From: Arenicellales bacterium
GTDB taxonomy: Bacteria > Pseudomonadota > Gammaproteobacteria > Arenicellales > JAJDZL01
DNA: 64,000 bases
Direction of reading: 5' to 3'
Assembly: GCA_951813075.1 (NCBI GenBank)
Contig: OX638343.1
Location: forward strand, 614,149 to 678,148
The notes beneath the pieces were generated by a model. That model was not told where the DNA came from. It was given only the letters and a program-made list of their open reading frames with translations, and made no database searches. Positions 26,648 through 35,446 of this stretch are shown piece after piece (the stretch's first letter is position 1; each line of letters opens with the position of its first letter). Made by a program: the position numbers and the translations under genes.

Positions 26648-27682
26648 ATGCCGGAAATGGAGGCATATTCACAGCTAGATACTTTTTTAACCCAGGCGGA
26701 AACTGACATCCAGTCTGCCAATTCCATTGAAGAGTTGGAGAGCCTGCGTCTCGCGTATTTTGGGAAAAAAGGGCACATCACAGCACTGACCAAATTAATC
26801 GGCAAGCTGCCCGCACAAGACAGACCGGCAACTGGCAAGAAACTGTCAAATGCAAGAAGCCAGTTGCAGACAAGTCTAGAAACCAAAAGCGAGAAATTGC
26901 GCGAGAAAACCAGACTTGAACGCTTGGCCAGCGAAAAGGTTGATGTCACACTGCCGGGACGAAGAGCTGCCAGCGGCGGTCCCCACCCACTTTCCAGGAC
27001 AATGTTCCGGATGCAGGAGATATTTTCCCGAGTCGGATTCGATATTGCCGTCGGTCCTGAAATTGAGGACGATTACCATAACTTCGAGGCATTGAATTTC
27101 CCGCCAGAACACCCGGCACGAGCGATGCAGGACACGTTTTATTTTCACGACAATTTGTTGTTACGCACCCATACATCACCCGTTCAGATTCGTTACATGG
27201 CGAACAACAAACCACCAATTCGAATCGTTGCCCCGGGCAGGGTATATCGTTGCGATTCAGATATCACACACACACCCATGTTCCATCAGTTGGAAGGACT
27301 CGTGGTTGATGAATCAACAACATTTGCGGACCTTAAGGGTGTATTGGAATATTTTGTTCAGGAATTTTTTGAACAGGACCTGAAATTGCGTTTCCGTCCA
27401 TCCTACTTCCCGTTTACAGAACCGTCCGCTGAAGTCGATATCAGTTGTGTGTTCTGTAAAGGAGATGGATGCAATGTTTGCAAAAGAAGCGGATGGCTGG
27501 AGGTCCTCGGCTGCGGTATGGTGCATCCAGCTCTATATTCAAATGTCGATATAGATGCCGAACGCTTTGCAGGATACGCTTTTGGCATGGGTGTTGAACG
27601 ATTCACAATGCTCAGATATGGTGTGGACGATCTTCGGATTTTTTTCAAGAATGATCTAGAAATGCTAAGCCAGTTCCAATGA
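26648..27682 (+). CDS. pheS: Phenylalanine--tRNA ligase alpha subunit
   Basis: Catalytic subunit of the heterotetrameric PheRS. An N-terminal coiled-coil (about 1-85, tRNA contact) precedes the class II core with the motif 2 loop YRCDSDITHTPMFHQLEG, and the motif 3 region GMGVERFTMLRYGVDDLR near the end. A PSYFPFTEPSAEVDI segment is standard. The protein is 344 residues (E. coli 327), with a few extra residues in the middle: a CVFCKGDGCNVCKRSG insert with four cysteines, as in many bacterial PheS. It precedes pheT by 22 nt. Confidence 0.97.
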   Translation: MPEMEAYSQLDTFLTQAETDIQSANSIEELESLRLAYFGKKGHITALTKLIGKLPAQDRPATGKKLSNARSQLQTSLETKSEKLREKTRLERLASEKVDVTLPGRRAASGGPHPLSRTMFRMQEIFSRVGFDIAVGPEIEDDYHNFEALNFPPEHPARAMQDTFYFHDNLLLRTHTSPVQIRYMANNKPPIRIVAPGRVYRCDSDITHTPMFHQLEGLVVDESTTFADLKGVLEYFVQEFFEQDLKLRFRPSYFPFTEPSAEVDISCVFCKGDGCNVCKRSGWLEVLGCGMVHPALYSNVDIDAERFAGYAFGMGVERFTMLRYGVDDLRIFFKNDLEMLSQFQ

Positions 27683-27704
27683 GTTGGATGGGGATAGGTA
27701 ATCA

Positions 27705-30068
27705 ATGATCGTCAGCACCAACTGGCTGAGGAAGTGGGTCGATTTCAATCTGAACGACGCTGAGTTGTCCAGCAGACTCACAATGTCAGGACTCGAAGTA
27801 ACACAAATCATGTCGGTCGCCGAATGTGATGCTCACGTAGTCGTTGGGATGGTCCGCACGATCAGATCGCATTCAACTCATGATCATCTCAAAGTCTGTA
27901 TGGTAGATGCGGGACAGGACAATGGGATTCAGATTGTCTGTGGCGCACCTGACGTCACCGAAGGCGCAAAATACCCGGTCGCGCTGGTGGGGAGCAAAGT
28001 CGGTGATTTGACGATTGATTCACGGTCCATTCATGGCGAAACTTCGTCCGGCATGTTGTGCTCAACTGGTGAACTCGGACTGGGAGACTCTTTCGATACG
28101 CTGATGGAATTGGATTCTATCGCTCCAATTGGTTGTTCACTGAATCAATATCTGGAACTGCCGGACTCGATGCTGGACTTTGAATTAACCCCCAATCGAG
28201 CAGATTGCCTGAGTATTCGGGGCGTGGCCAGAGAAGTCGCGATCATTACCGACCAGAAAATTGAATCAGCGACAATCCAGTCTATTGCTGCGGAATCTTC
28301 CAGCTCGCTCCCGGTGACTGTTCTAAACCCTGAGGATTGCCCCAATTACTGTGGTAGGGTGATAGAGAATATTGATTCTGGCGTAAAAACTCCTGACTGG
28401 ATGATGACCCACCTGGAACGCGTCGGACTGCGATGCATTCATCCGATTGTGGACATCACCAACTATGTCATGATGGAACTCGGCCAGCCGATGCATGCGT
28501 TCGATACCGATATTTTCGATTCTTCTGAAATTATTGTCCGGCGCTCCAAAGCAGGGGATAGGCTCACGCTTCTCGATGGAGAGGAACTCGACCTGGGGGA
28601 CGGCATCCTGCTGATAACCGACCGTGACGGTCCGAACGGACTGGCGGGCGTAATGGGTGGACATTCGAGTGGTATCCGTCCCGAAACGAAAAATATTTTT
28701 CTTGAGGCAGCGTTCTTTTCTCCACTCGCAATTCGACGATCTGTATCCCGATTCAGCAAACATACTGACGCATCACATCGATTTGAGCGAGGCGTTCAAC
28801 CACTAAGGCAAGCTGAAGCAATGGAGCGAGCGACTCAATTAATTACAGAAATTACAGGAGGTATCCCGGGTCCCCTTCAAGAGATTACAAACAGCGAGTT
28901 TATTCCGGAAAAACAACCTTGTATGGTGCGTAAATCTCGAATTGAACGCATTCTTGGAGTTTCAATTACGGAAGATCGAATTGAAACTATTCTGCGTTCC
29001 GTCAATCAACATGTCAGAACGCTTGAAAATGGATGGGAAGTATTGCCGCCCAACTATCGATTTGATCTTGAAAAGGAACATGATCAGATCGAGGAAATCG
29101 CCAGAATCTTCGGTTATGACAAGATTCCAAGCGCAATGCATTTTGAGATGAACACATCCAGCAACATCAGCGAAACAGTGGTCAAGGAAGCGTCTGTCAG
29201 AGAAACAATGCATCATCAAGGCTACTTTGAAGCTATCACTTATAGTTTCATCGACCCCGCACTTCAGGAGAAATTCACACCGAATTACATTCCCAAGTTG
29301 CTGGCAAATCCTATATCTGAAGACATGTCAGTAATGCGAACGAGTCTATGGCCGGGGCTGTTGGGTGCGTTTTTGGAAAATTACCGACGAAACAAGGACC
29401 GTGTCCGACTATATGAGATCGGTCGGGTATTTCTGCATGATCAAGAAGTCGACATGATAGGTGGTCTTTGTTATGGTGTGGCCAGTCCTCAGCAGTGGGG
29501 GGTGCAAGAGCGGAACATTGATTTCTTTGACATCAAGGGAGATCTGTTCTCGCTTCTTGATCTTACGGGGAAATCAGATCAGTTCGAAATTAGAGCACAA
29601 CCTCTTGAGGGGCTCCATCCAGGTTGTTGTGCGGGAATTTATCTGAATCAGCAACGTTGTGGTAGCATAGGGCAAATTCATCCAGTTATATTCAACGAAA
29701 TCAACGAAGAAGATAAGGTTTTTGTATTTGAACTTGAACTTGAAGTGCTGGCGCATCGAAGTTTGAATCGGTATGATCCGATTTCACGTTTCCCACCATT
29801 GATACGGGATATTTCTATCGTGGTAGCTACCGAAACTCCAGTGGCAGAGATTTCAAACGAAATCGACCGATGTGATCAGGAGAATTTGGAAAACATCACA
29901 CTTTTTGATGTATATTGTGGCAAAGGTATTGGCTCGGATTCCAAGAGCGTCGCATATCGATTGACATTTCGATCTAATAAACAGACATTGACCGACGAGG
30001 AAGTCAATTCCAGTTTACAGACAATTCTAGGCGCATTGAACGAGAAATTTGGCGCACAGTTGAGATAA
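27705..30068 (+). CDS. pheT: Phenylalanine--tRNA ligase beta subunit
   Basis: Structural, tRNA-binding and editing subunit of PheRS. Domains in order: EMAP-II-like tRNA-binding domain (about 40-150), B3/B4 editing domain (about 210-390), B5 domain (about 400-470), a class II-like core, and the C-terminal ferredoxin-fold anticodon-binding domain (PPLIRDISIVV onward). It is 787 residues against 795 in E. coli. The N-terminal MIVSTNWLRKWVD is canonical. It follows pheS closely and is followed by ihfA after 16 nt. Confidence 0.97.
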   Translation: MIVSTNWLRKWVDFNLNDAELSSRLTMSGLEVTQIMSVAECDAHVVVGMVRTIRSHSTHDHLKVCMVDAGQDNGIQIVCGAPDVTEGAKYPVALVGSKVGDLTIDSRSIHGETSSGMLCSTGELGLGDSFDTLMELDSIAPIGCSLNQYLELPDSMLDFELTPNRADCLSIRGVAREVAIITDQKIESATIQSIAAESSSSLPVTVLNPEDCPNYCGRVIENIDSGVKTPDWMMTHLERVGLRCIHPIVDITNYVMMELGQPMHAFDTDIFDSSEIIVRRSKAGDRLTLLDGEELDLGDGILLITDRDGPNGLAGVMGGHSSGIRPETKNIFLEAAFFSPLAIRRSVSRFSKHTDASHRFERGVQPLRQAEAMERATQLITEITGGIPGPLQEITNSEFIPEKQPCMVRKSRIERILGVSITEDRIETILRSVNQHVRTLENGWEVLPPNYRFDLEKEHDQIEEIARIFGYDKIPSAMHFEMNTSSNISETVVKEASVRETMHHQGYFEAITYSFIDPALQEKFTPNYIPKLLANPISEDMSVMRTSLWPGLLGAFLENYRRNKDRVRLYEIGRVFLHDQEVDMIGGLCYGVASPQQWGVQERNIDFFDIKGDLFSLLDLTGKSDQFEIRAQPLEGLHPGCCAGIYLNQQRCGSIGQIHPVIFNEINEEDKVFVFELELEVLAHRSLNRYDPISRFPPLIRDISIVVATETPVAEISNEIDRCDQENLENITLFDVYCGKGIGSDSKSVAYRLTFRSNKQTLTDEEVNSSLQTILGALNEKFGAQLR

Positions 30069-30084
30069 AAGGCGGTATGAACAG

Positions 30085-30402
30085 ATGGGAGATTCTGTAA
30101 TTGTAAAGTCAGATCTGGTTGAAGAAATCCATGCACATCTTGGGTTAAATCAGCGCGAATCCAAGGAATTTGTTGAGAATTTCTTTGAACAGATTCGAGC
30201 CACACTGGAAAGACACGAGGAAGTGAAACTTTCCGGATTTGGAAGTTATGGGATACGACATAAATTTCCAAGACCTGGACGCAATCCCAGAACCAAGGAC
30301 GCCGTCACAATTACCGAACGTTGGGTGGTAACATTTCGAGCTAGCAATAACTTGCGGCGACGTGTCGCAAATTACTCTTCTTCCAAGATTGCAGACTCCT
30401 AG
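30085..30402 (+). CDS. ihfA: Integration host factor subunit alpha
   Basis: Nucleoid protein that bends DNA as a heterodimer with IHF-beta. Its 105 residues show the HU/IHF fold: helix-rich N-half, FGSYGIRHK, then the beta-arm GRNPRTKDAVTI with the intercalating Pro, and a basic end VVTFRASNNLRRRV. The N-terminal MGDSVIVKSDLVEEIH is somewhat divergent from the usual MALTKAEMAE. Location directly after pheT is diagnostic for IHF-alpha rather than HU. Confidence 0.93.
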   Translation: MGDSVIVKSDLVEEIHAHLGLNQRESKEFVENFFEQIRATLERHEEVKLSGFGSYGIRHKFPRPGRNPRTKDAVTITERWVVTFRASNNLRRRVANYSSSKIADS

Positions 30403-30437
30403 TTTGCGGTATGCATTAGATAAAGAAGCCTTTATCC

Positions 30438-30876
<439 letters not shown>

Positions 30877-30931
30877 TTCAAAACTTATTGTTGAAGATAT
30901 CTTCTGTATTTTTCTTATTCATGGAGCATTT

Positions 30932-32065
30932 ATGATGACAAATACTGTGGTTTCCTCTTGGAATGACTTTGATCCTCTAAAGCACGTCATCGTCGGTCGT
31001 GCCGAAAATGCCTGCATTCCAGGTTGGGAGCCAGCACTTGAAGCGAAAATCGATGAAAATAGTGATATGTGGGGAATTTGGGGACCCAGACCACTCGATA
31101 CCGCCGAAAAAGCTACTGCGGAATTGGATTATTTTGCACACGTTCTCGAGTCCAGGGGAGTTCGGGTAGACCGTCCAACTCCAATTCAATGGAATCAGGC
31201 AGCCCAGACGCCGGATTTTTCAACCAAAACACTATTTGCCTGCATGCCACCGCGAGATGTCCTGCTGACTGTAGGTCGAGAAATTCTTAGCGCGGCCATG
31301 ATGTTGAGATGCAGGTATTTTGAATATCTCGCGTATCACCCGCTGATGCTGAGATATTTTGATGAAGACCCATTATTCAGATGGGAACAGGCTCCGCGAC
31401 CCAGACTCACTGATGATTCGTATCAACTTGACTATTTCAAGGACGCAACGTACGACGTGTTATTGGAAAAAACACATCGGTTGGATTTTGTTACAACCGA
31501 ACACGAACCATTGTTTGATGCGGCTGATGTGATGCGCCTCGGAAAAGACATATTCTGTCAACATGGTGTTACCACTAACCGGAAGGCAGCAGAATGGCTT
31601 CAACGGCATTTCCCGGAACATCGGATTCACTGCATTAATTTCCCTGATGATCCGAACCCAATTCATATAGACGCAACGTTTGTTCCATTGCGACCAGGTT
31701 TGATCATCAACAATCCGGTTCGCAATCTGCCTGATGAGCAGCGAAAAATTTTTGAAGCAAACGACTGGGAAATTGTCGACGCCGCATTGCCTGCACACGA
31801 CAGACCGCCTCCGTTGTGTTACTCCAGTGTTTGGTTGTCAATGAATGTCCTGATTCTTGATCACAAGACAGTCTGCGTCGAAGCGACAGAAGTCAATCAG
31901 GCTGAGCAACTGGATTCTCTAGGTTTTGAAGTGATCCCGATTCCCTTTCGCAATGTGTATTCATTCGGGGGTGGACTGCATTGCGCAACTGCGGATGTGC
32001 ATCGGGAAGGGGAGTGCTTGGATTATTTTCCAAATCAGGTCCCGGGCACCCAGATACGTGGTTAG
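30932..32065 (+). CDS. Arginine:glycine amidinotransferase homologue
   Basis: Predicted to move the amidino group of arginine to glycine or another amine, giving ornithine and a guanidino compound. The catalytic triad of vertebrate AGAT (Asp254, His303, Cys407) is fully conserved: Asp196 in FDAAD, His245 in DPNPIHIDATF and Cys351 in FGGGLHCATADV. The protein has 377 residues, lacking the mitochondrial presequence. The flanking residues resemble AGAT more closely than arginine deiminase. It stands between tRNA-Pro and yqaA with no guanidinoacetate methyltransferase or secondary-metabolite gene beside it. The acceptor amine is therefore open; glycine is the default. Confidence 0.88.
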   Translation: MMTNTVVSSWNDFDPLKHVIVGRAENACIPGWEPALEAKIDENSDMWGIWGPRPLDTAEKATAELDYFAHVLESRGVRVDRPTPIQWNQAAQTPDFSTKTLFACMPPRDVLLTVGREILSAAMMLRCRYFEYLAYHPLMLRYFDEDPLFRWEQAPRPRLTDDSYQLDYFKDATYDVLLEKTHRLDFVTTEHEPLFDAADVMRLGKDIFCQHGVTTNRKAAEWLQRHFPEHRIHCINFPDDPNPIHIDATFVPLRPGLIINNPVRNLPDEQRKIFEANDWEIVDAALPAHDRPPPLCYSSVWLSMNVLILDHKTVCVEATEVNQAEQLDSLGFEVIPIPFRNVYSFGGGLHCATADVHREGECLDYFPNQVPGTQIRG

Positions 32066-32099
32066 ACATCAAATACAAAATTCAGGTTGAGGAAATGAG

Positions 32100-32681
32100 G
32101 TGAACTGGTCGGCGCAGATCTACGATAGATTGTTAGTGTTGGTTTCCAGTCGCCAAGCTCCAGCGTATCTGGGCGGACTGAGTTTCTCGGAGGCGGTAAT
32201 CTTGCCGATACCGCCTGACTTTCTGCTGATTCCCATGGTATTGGCTCAAAGGTCGAAAGCATGGTATTTTGCCGCATTAACTACAATCACTTCGGTACTC
32301 GGAGGCCTCGCGGGCTATCTGATCGGAATTTTTCTCTACGACTCCGTCGGTGTTTGGTTGATAGAACTCTACGGGCTTGAAGAGTATTTTCAAACCCTGG
32401 ATACTTGGTACGACGAGTATGGAATCTGGATGGTGCTGATTTCAGGTTTTCTCCCGATTCCTTACAAAGTATTTACCATCGCGTCCGGAGTCTTTGCAAT
32501 GGCCGCGATTCCGTTTATCATAGGCTCTGTAATCGGCCGCGGCGCCAGATTCTTTGCCGTATCGGCAATCTGTTATTGGGCGGGTGATTCAGTTCACTAC
32601 ATAATGAAAAGATATGCCGCTCCGATAGGGTGGCTCTTAACTATATTGGTTGTTGTCTTAATTGTTTACTGGACACTGTAA
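32100..32681 (+). CDS. yqaA: YqaA/DedA-family (VTT domain) inner-membrane protein
   Basis: A 193-residue membrane protein with four to five hydrophobic segments and the SNARE-associated/VTT features: LGGLSFSEAVILPIPPDFLLIP near the start and a GFLPIPYKVFTIASGVFAM re-entrant segment. DedA-type proteins act in membrane lipid or drug-resistance homeostasis; no precise role is known for YqaA. The start is GTG at 32100, with GAGG 5-8 nt upstream. It overlaps the first codons of nlpD by 20 nt, the usual yqaA-nlpD order. Confidence 0.85.
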   Translation: MNWSAQIYDRLLVLVSSRQAPAYLGGLSFSEAVILPIPPDFLLIPMVLAQRSKAWYFAALTTITSVLGGLAGYLIGIFLYDSVGVWLIELYGLEEYFQTLDTWYDEYGIWMVLISGFLPIPYKVFTIASGVFAMAAIPFIIGSVIGRGARFFAVSAICYWAGDSVHYIMKRYAAPIGWLLTILVVVLIVYWTL

Positions 32682-33468
32682 CAGACTACTAATTTGTCTG
32701 CTAGTTGGAAGCTCACTGGCCACAAGTGCCTGTGGGCCTTCTCAGAGAGACAAATTTGCTCCCATTATTGTCAAGAATGTTGAAGTGACAATTGCAGAAC
32801 CGCAAACGACCTATACAGGCAGAACCGCAATTGTAAAACCTGGTGACAACCTGTACTCAATATCGTTTGTAGCTGGCTTCGATTATCGAGACGTAGCGGT
32901 ATGGAACGGCATGGCTGATCCCGAAGCAACCATTTATCCGGGTCAAGTGATCAAACTCTATCCACCGGAAGGCGAAGAATACTCAGGATATCAACAAGCT
33001 GAGGAAGTGTCACCATCTCAACCAGCATCGCAATCTGTCAGCACGAGTAGCGAACAAGCTCCTTCAACAACCGTAACTGTGCCGGCGGCAACCTCGGCTT
33101 CAACCGGCTGGATATGGCCGGCGCAAGGTGAGATTATCAGTGGTTTTTCTAAATCAAAACGACGTAATGGAATTCAGATCGCGGGGGTCAGTGGTGCGCC
33201 TATCAAAGCAAGCGCCGATGGGAGTGTGGTTTATTCCGGTACTGGGCTAATCGGTTACGGCCGAATTATTATCGTCAAACACTCACCACAGTTTCTCAGT
33301 GTCTATGCACATAATTCACGCGTTATAGTCAAAGAAGGTGAACGTGTTTCCAAAGGTCAGAAAATTGCCGAGATGGGCAGTACCGATTCAGACAGAGTCA
33401 AACTGCATTTTGAGATAAGAAAGAATGGAACGCCTGTTGATCCAGCGCAGTATCTGCCCAAGAGTTAA
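32662..33468 (+). CDS. nlpD: Murein hydrolase activator lipoprotein NlpD (LysM plus degenerate M23)
   Basis: Outer-membrane lipoprotein that activates amidases for septal peptidoglycan splitting. A lipobox (LATSAC) ends a short signal peptide at about residue 24. A LysM domain (IVKPGDNLYSIS..., about 58-105) binds peptidoglycan, a Ser/Gln/Thr-rich linker follows, and the C-terminal M23 domain resembles E. coli NlpD. The zinc ligands are absent: the position of the first His-Asp pair reads NGIQIAG, as in inactive activators. The start is TTG at 32662 inside yqaA. rpoS, which usually follows nlpD, is not present. Confidence 0.9.
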   Translation: MFTGHCNRLLICLLVGSSLATSACGPSQRDKFAPIIVKNVEVTIAEPQTTYTGRTAIVKPGDNLYSISFVAGFDYRDVAVWNGMADPEATIYPGQVIKLYPPEGEEYSGYQQAEEVSPSQPASQSVSTSSEQAPSTTVTVPAATSASTGWIWPAQGEIISGFSKSKRRNGIQIAGVSGAPIKASADGSVVYSGTGLIGYGRIIIVKHSPQFLSVYAHNSRVIVKEGERVSKGQKIAEMGSTDSDRVKLHFEIRKNGTPVDPAQYLPKS

Positions 33469-33673
33469 ACGAGATGCTCTTCTCGGTTTCGGCACCTGAA
33501 AAATATTTGAAACTCTGACTAATTTCAGCGATTGCTAGCAATTCGACATCGCACTGTCAAAGTGGCGAAAAAATTGCGGGAAATCCGCTTGATTCGATTG
33601 CATTTCGGGAAACGATCTCAGCGCATTCTTTCGCGTACCTGCTCAACGCAATTATATTGAACAAGGTCAAAAT

Positions 33674-34045
33674 CTATCCTGAAAGCAAGGCGGCAATCAC
33701 TTTCCGATCGTCTGCGATAAGAATATTGAAAGTGTTACAAGCAGCTCGAGAATTCATGATTTCATACCCACACCTCTGATCGATGAGCGGGCTCAACAGT
33801 TTGAAATCGGGAAAAACAAGCTCCTTGCCGGTCCCGAGAATGACAATTTCGACGTCAAATTCAGCAAGTCTTTCAAAATCTGAGATATCAAGTTCAGATA
33901 CTGTCTGCGGACGCCAATCTGAAAATACATTATCAGCGGACACAATGATGCTCCGTGTATACAATACATCGTTTATGAGAAACTCACCCGCTTTGTATTG
34001 CTTGATCAGGTTGGACCCAGGTATATCTGATCTGCTTAGTTCCAT
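33674..34045 (-). CDS. Mth938/DUF498-family protein
   Basis: A 123-residue protein of the family that includes human NDUFAF3, recognised from IIVSADNVFSDWRP and the EIVILGTGKELVFP core followed by the conserved end with FNILIADDRKVIAAL. The biochemical role in bacteria is not known. It lies alone on the minus strand, divergent from hom across 87 bp, and separated from nlpD by a 205-bp gap with no clear signal. Confidence 0.8.
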   Translation of the reverse strand: MELSRSDIPGSNLIKQYKAGEFLINDVLYTRSIIVSADNVFSDWRPQTVSELDISDFERLAEFDVEIVILGTGKELVFPDFKLLSPLIDQRCGYEIMNSRAACNTFNILIADDRKVIAALLSG

Positions 34046-34132
34046 AACAGATAGTGAGGGGTTGTTGATGCAACAACTATAGCAGTTTCATGAACATTTC
34101 TTTCAACAGATCTACAATTTGATCAAACTTAG

Positions 34133-35446
34133 ATGAAGCCAGTCAAAATAGGAATTATAGGGTTGGGAACCGTTGGCTGCGGTACGCTGACGGTACTCCA
34201 ACGCAATTCGCAAGAAATTTCTCGCCGCGCAGGCCGCGCAATAGAAATTGCCATGTGCGCGGTTAAAAATATCGATAAAAAGAGAGACCCTATTGCGAAC
34301 ACAGTGAAGTTGACGAACAACCCAAACCAGATATTGGAGTCCTCGGATATTGACATCGTAGTTGAATTGATCGGTGGCATAGAACCGGCATACGACTACG
34401 TTACCCACGCACTTCGCAATGGCAAACATGTCGTAACCGCTAACAAAGAACTGCTCGCTGTGCGAGGTAAAGATCTTTTTCAAATCGCACAAGATCAATC
34501 TGTGGTCATTGCCTTTGAAGCTGCTGTCGGCGGTGGAATCTCCATTATCAAAGCAATCCGGGAAGGACTCGCTGGCAATAGGATTCAATCACTGATCGGA
34601 ATCATCAATGGTACAAGTAACTATATCTTGACCGGAATGAAGGAAAATCAATGTTCTTTCAATGATATGCTTGAAGAATCTCAGAAATTAGGTTATGCAG
34701 AGGCAGATCCAACTTTTGATATTGCGGGAATTGACGCAGTCCATAAACTAATCATACTGGCTTCGATCGCATTTGGCGTACCATTGCAAAAGATCAGTGA
34801 TGTAAATCGGATTGGAATCGAGTCTATCACCTACGACGATATTGCATACGCAAATGAACTTGGATTCAGTGTCAAACCATTGGCAATTGCCAAACGAAGT
34901 CAAAGCGGTATAGAAATCAGAGTTCATCCCGCTCTCATATCAAACCAACGTCTGCTTGCCAATGTGAATGGTGTCATGAACGCCATTTTGGTGACTGGCG
35001 ACGCGGCTGGCCGAACGCTTTACTATGGCGCCGGTGCTGGCGCTGAGCCTACCGCTTCGGCTGTCGTAGCTGATTTGGTTGACGTGGTTCGCGTAATGAC
35101 CAGTGACCCTGAGAATCGCGTTCCACATCTCGCTTTCCAACCCAACTCAATCTCTTCATTGCCAGTCCTGTCAGTTAACGAGATTTCGACTGCAAACTAT
35201 CTGCGTATGACTGTTGAAAATCAAGCTGGTGTATTAGCTGAAGTTACAAAAATTCTCGGTGACCATGAAATCAGCATCGAGTCAATATTACAGAAAGGAA
35301 CTGGTTCCCACGAGGACGTGCTGCCTGTTGTGATCATCACCCAGGAAACAGTGGAATCAAGAATGCTGCGTGCAATTGAACAACTGGAGTCGTTGGATTC
35401 GGTGAAAGGAACCATTACCAGAATTCGAATTGAAGACCTGAATTGA
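34133..35446 (+). CDS. hom: Homoserine dehydrogenase
   Basis: Reduces aspartate semialdehyde to homoserine in the threonine/methionine branch. The NAD(P)-binding GLGTVGCGTL is at 10-19, followed by VTANKELLA with the catalytic Lys, the substrate-binding NGTSNYILTGM and EADPTFDIAGIDAVHK. A C-terminal ACT domain (about 350-430) suggests threonine feedback control. The length, 437, matches Pseudomonas. The stop shares bases with the TTG start of recJ; thrC, which often lies between the two, is missing. Confidence 0.95.
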   Translation: MKPVKIGIIGLGTVGCGTLTVLQRNSQEISRRAGRAIEIAMCAVKNIDKKRDPIANTVKLTNNPNQILESSDIDIVVELIGGIEPAYDYVTHALRNGKHVVTANKELLAVRGKDLFQIAQDQSVVIAFEAAVGGGISIIKAIREGLAGNRIQSLIGIINGTSNYILTGMKENQCSFNDMLEESQKLGYAEADPTFDIAGIDAVHKLIILASIAFGVPLQKISDVNRIGIESITYDDIAYANELGFSVKPLAIAKRSQSGIEIRVHPALISNQRLLANVNGVMNAILVTGDAAGRTLYYGAGAGAEPTASAVVADLVDVVRVMTSDPENRVPHLAFQPNSISSLPVLSVNEISTANYLRMTVENQAGVLAEVTKILGDHEISIESILQKGTGSHEDVLPVVIITQETVESRMLRAIEQLESLDSVKGTITRIRIEDLN

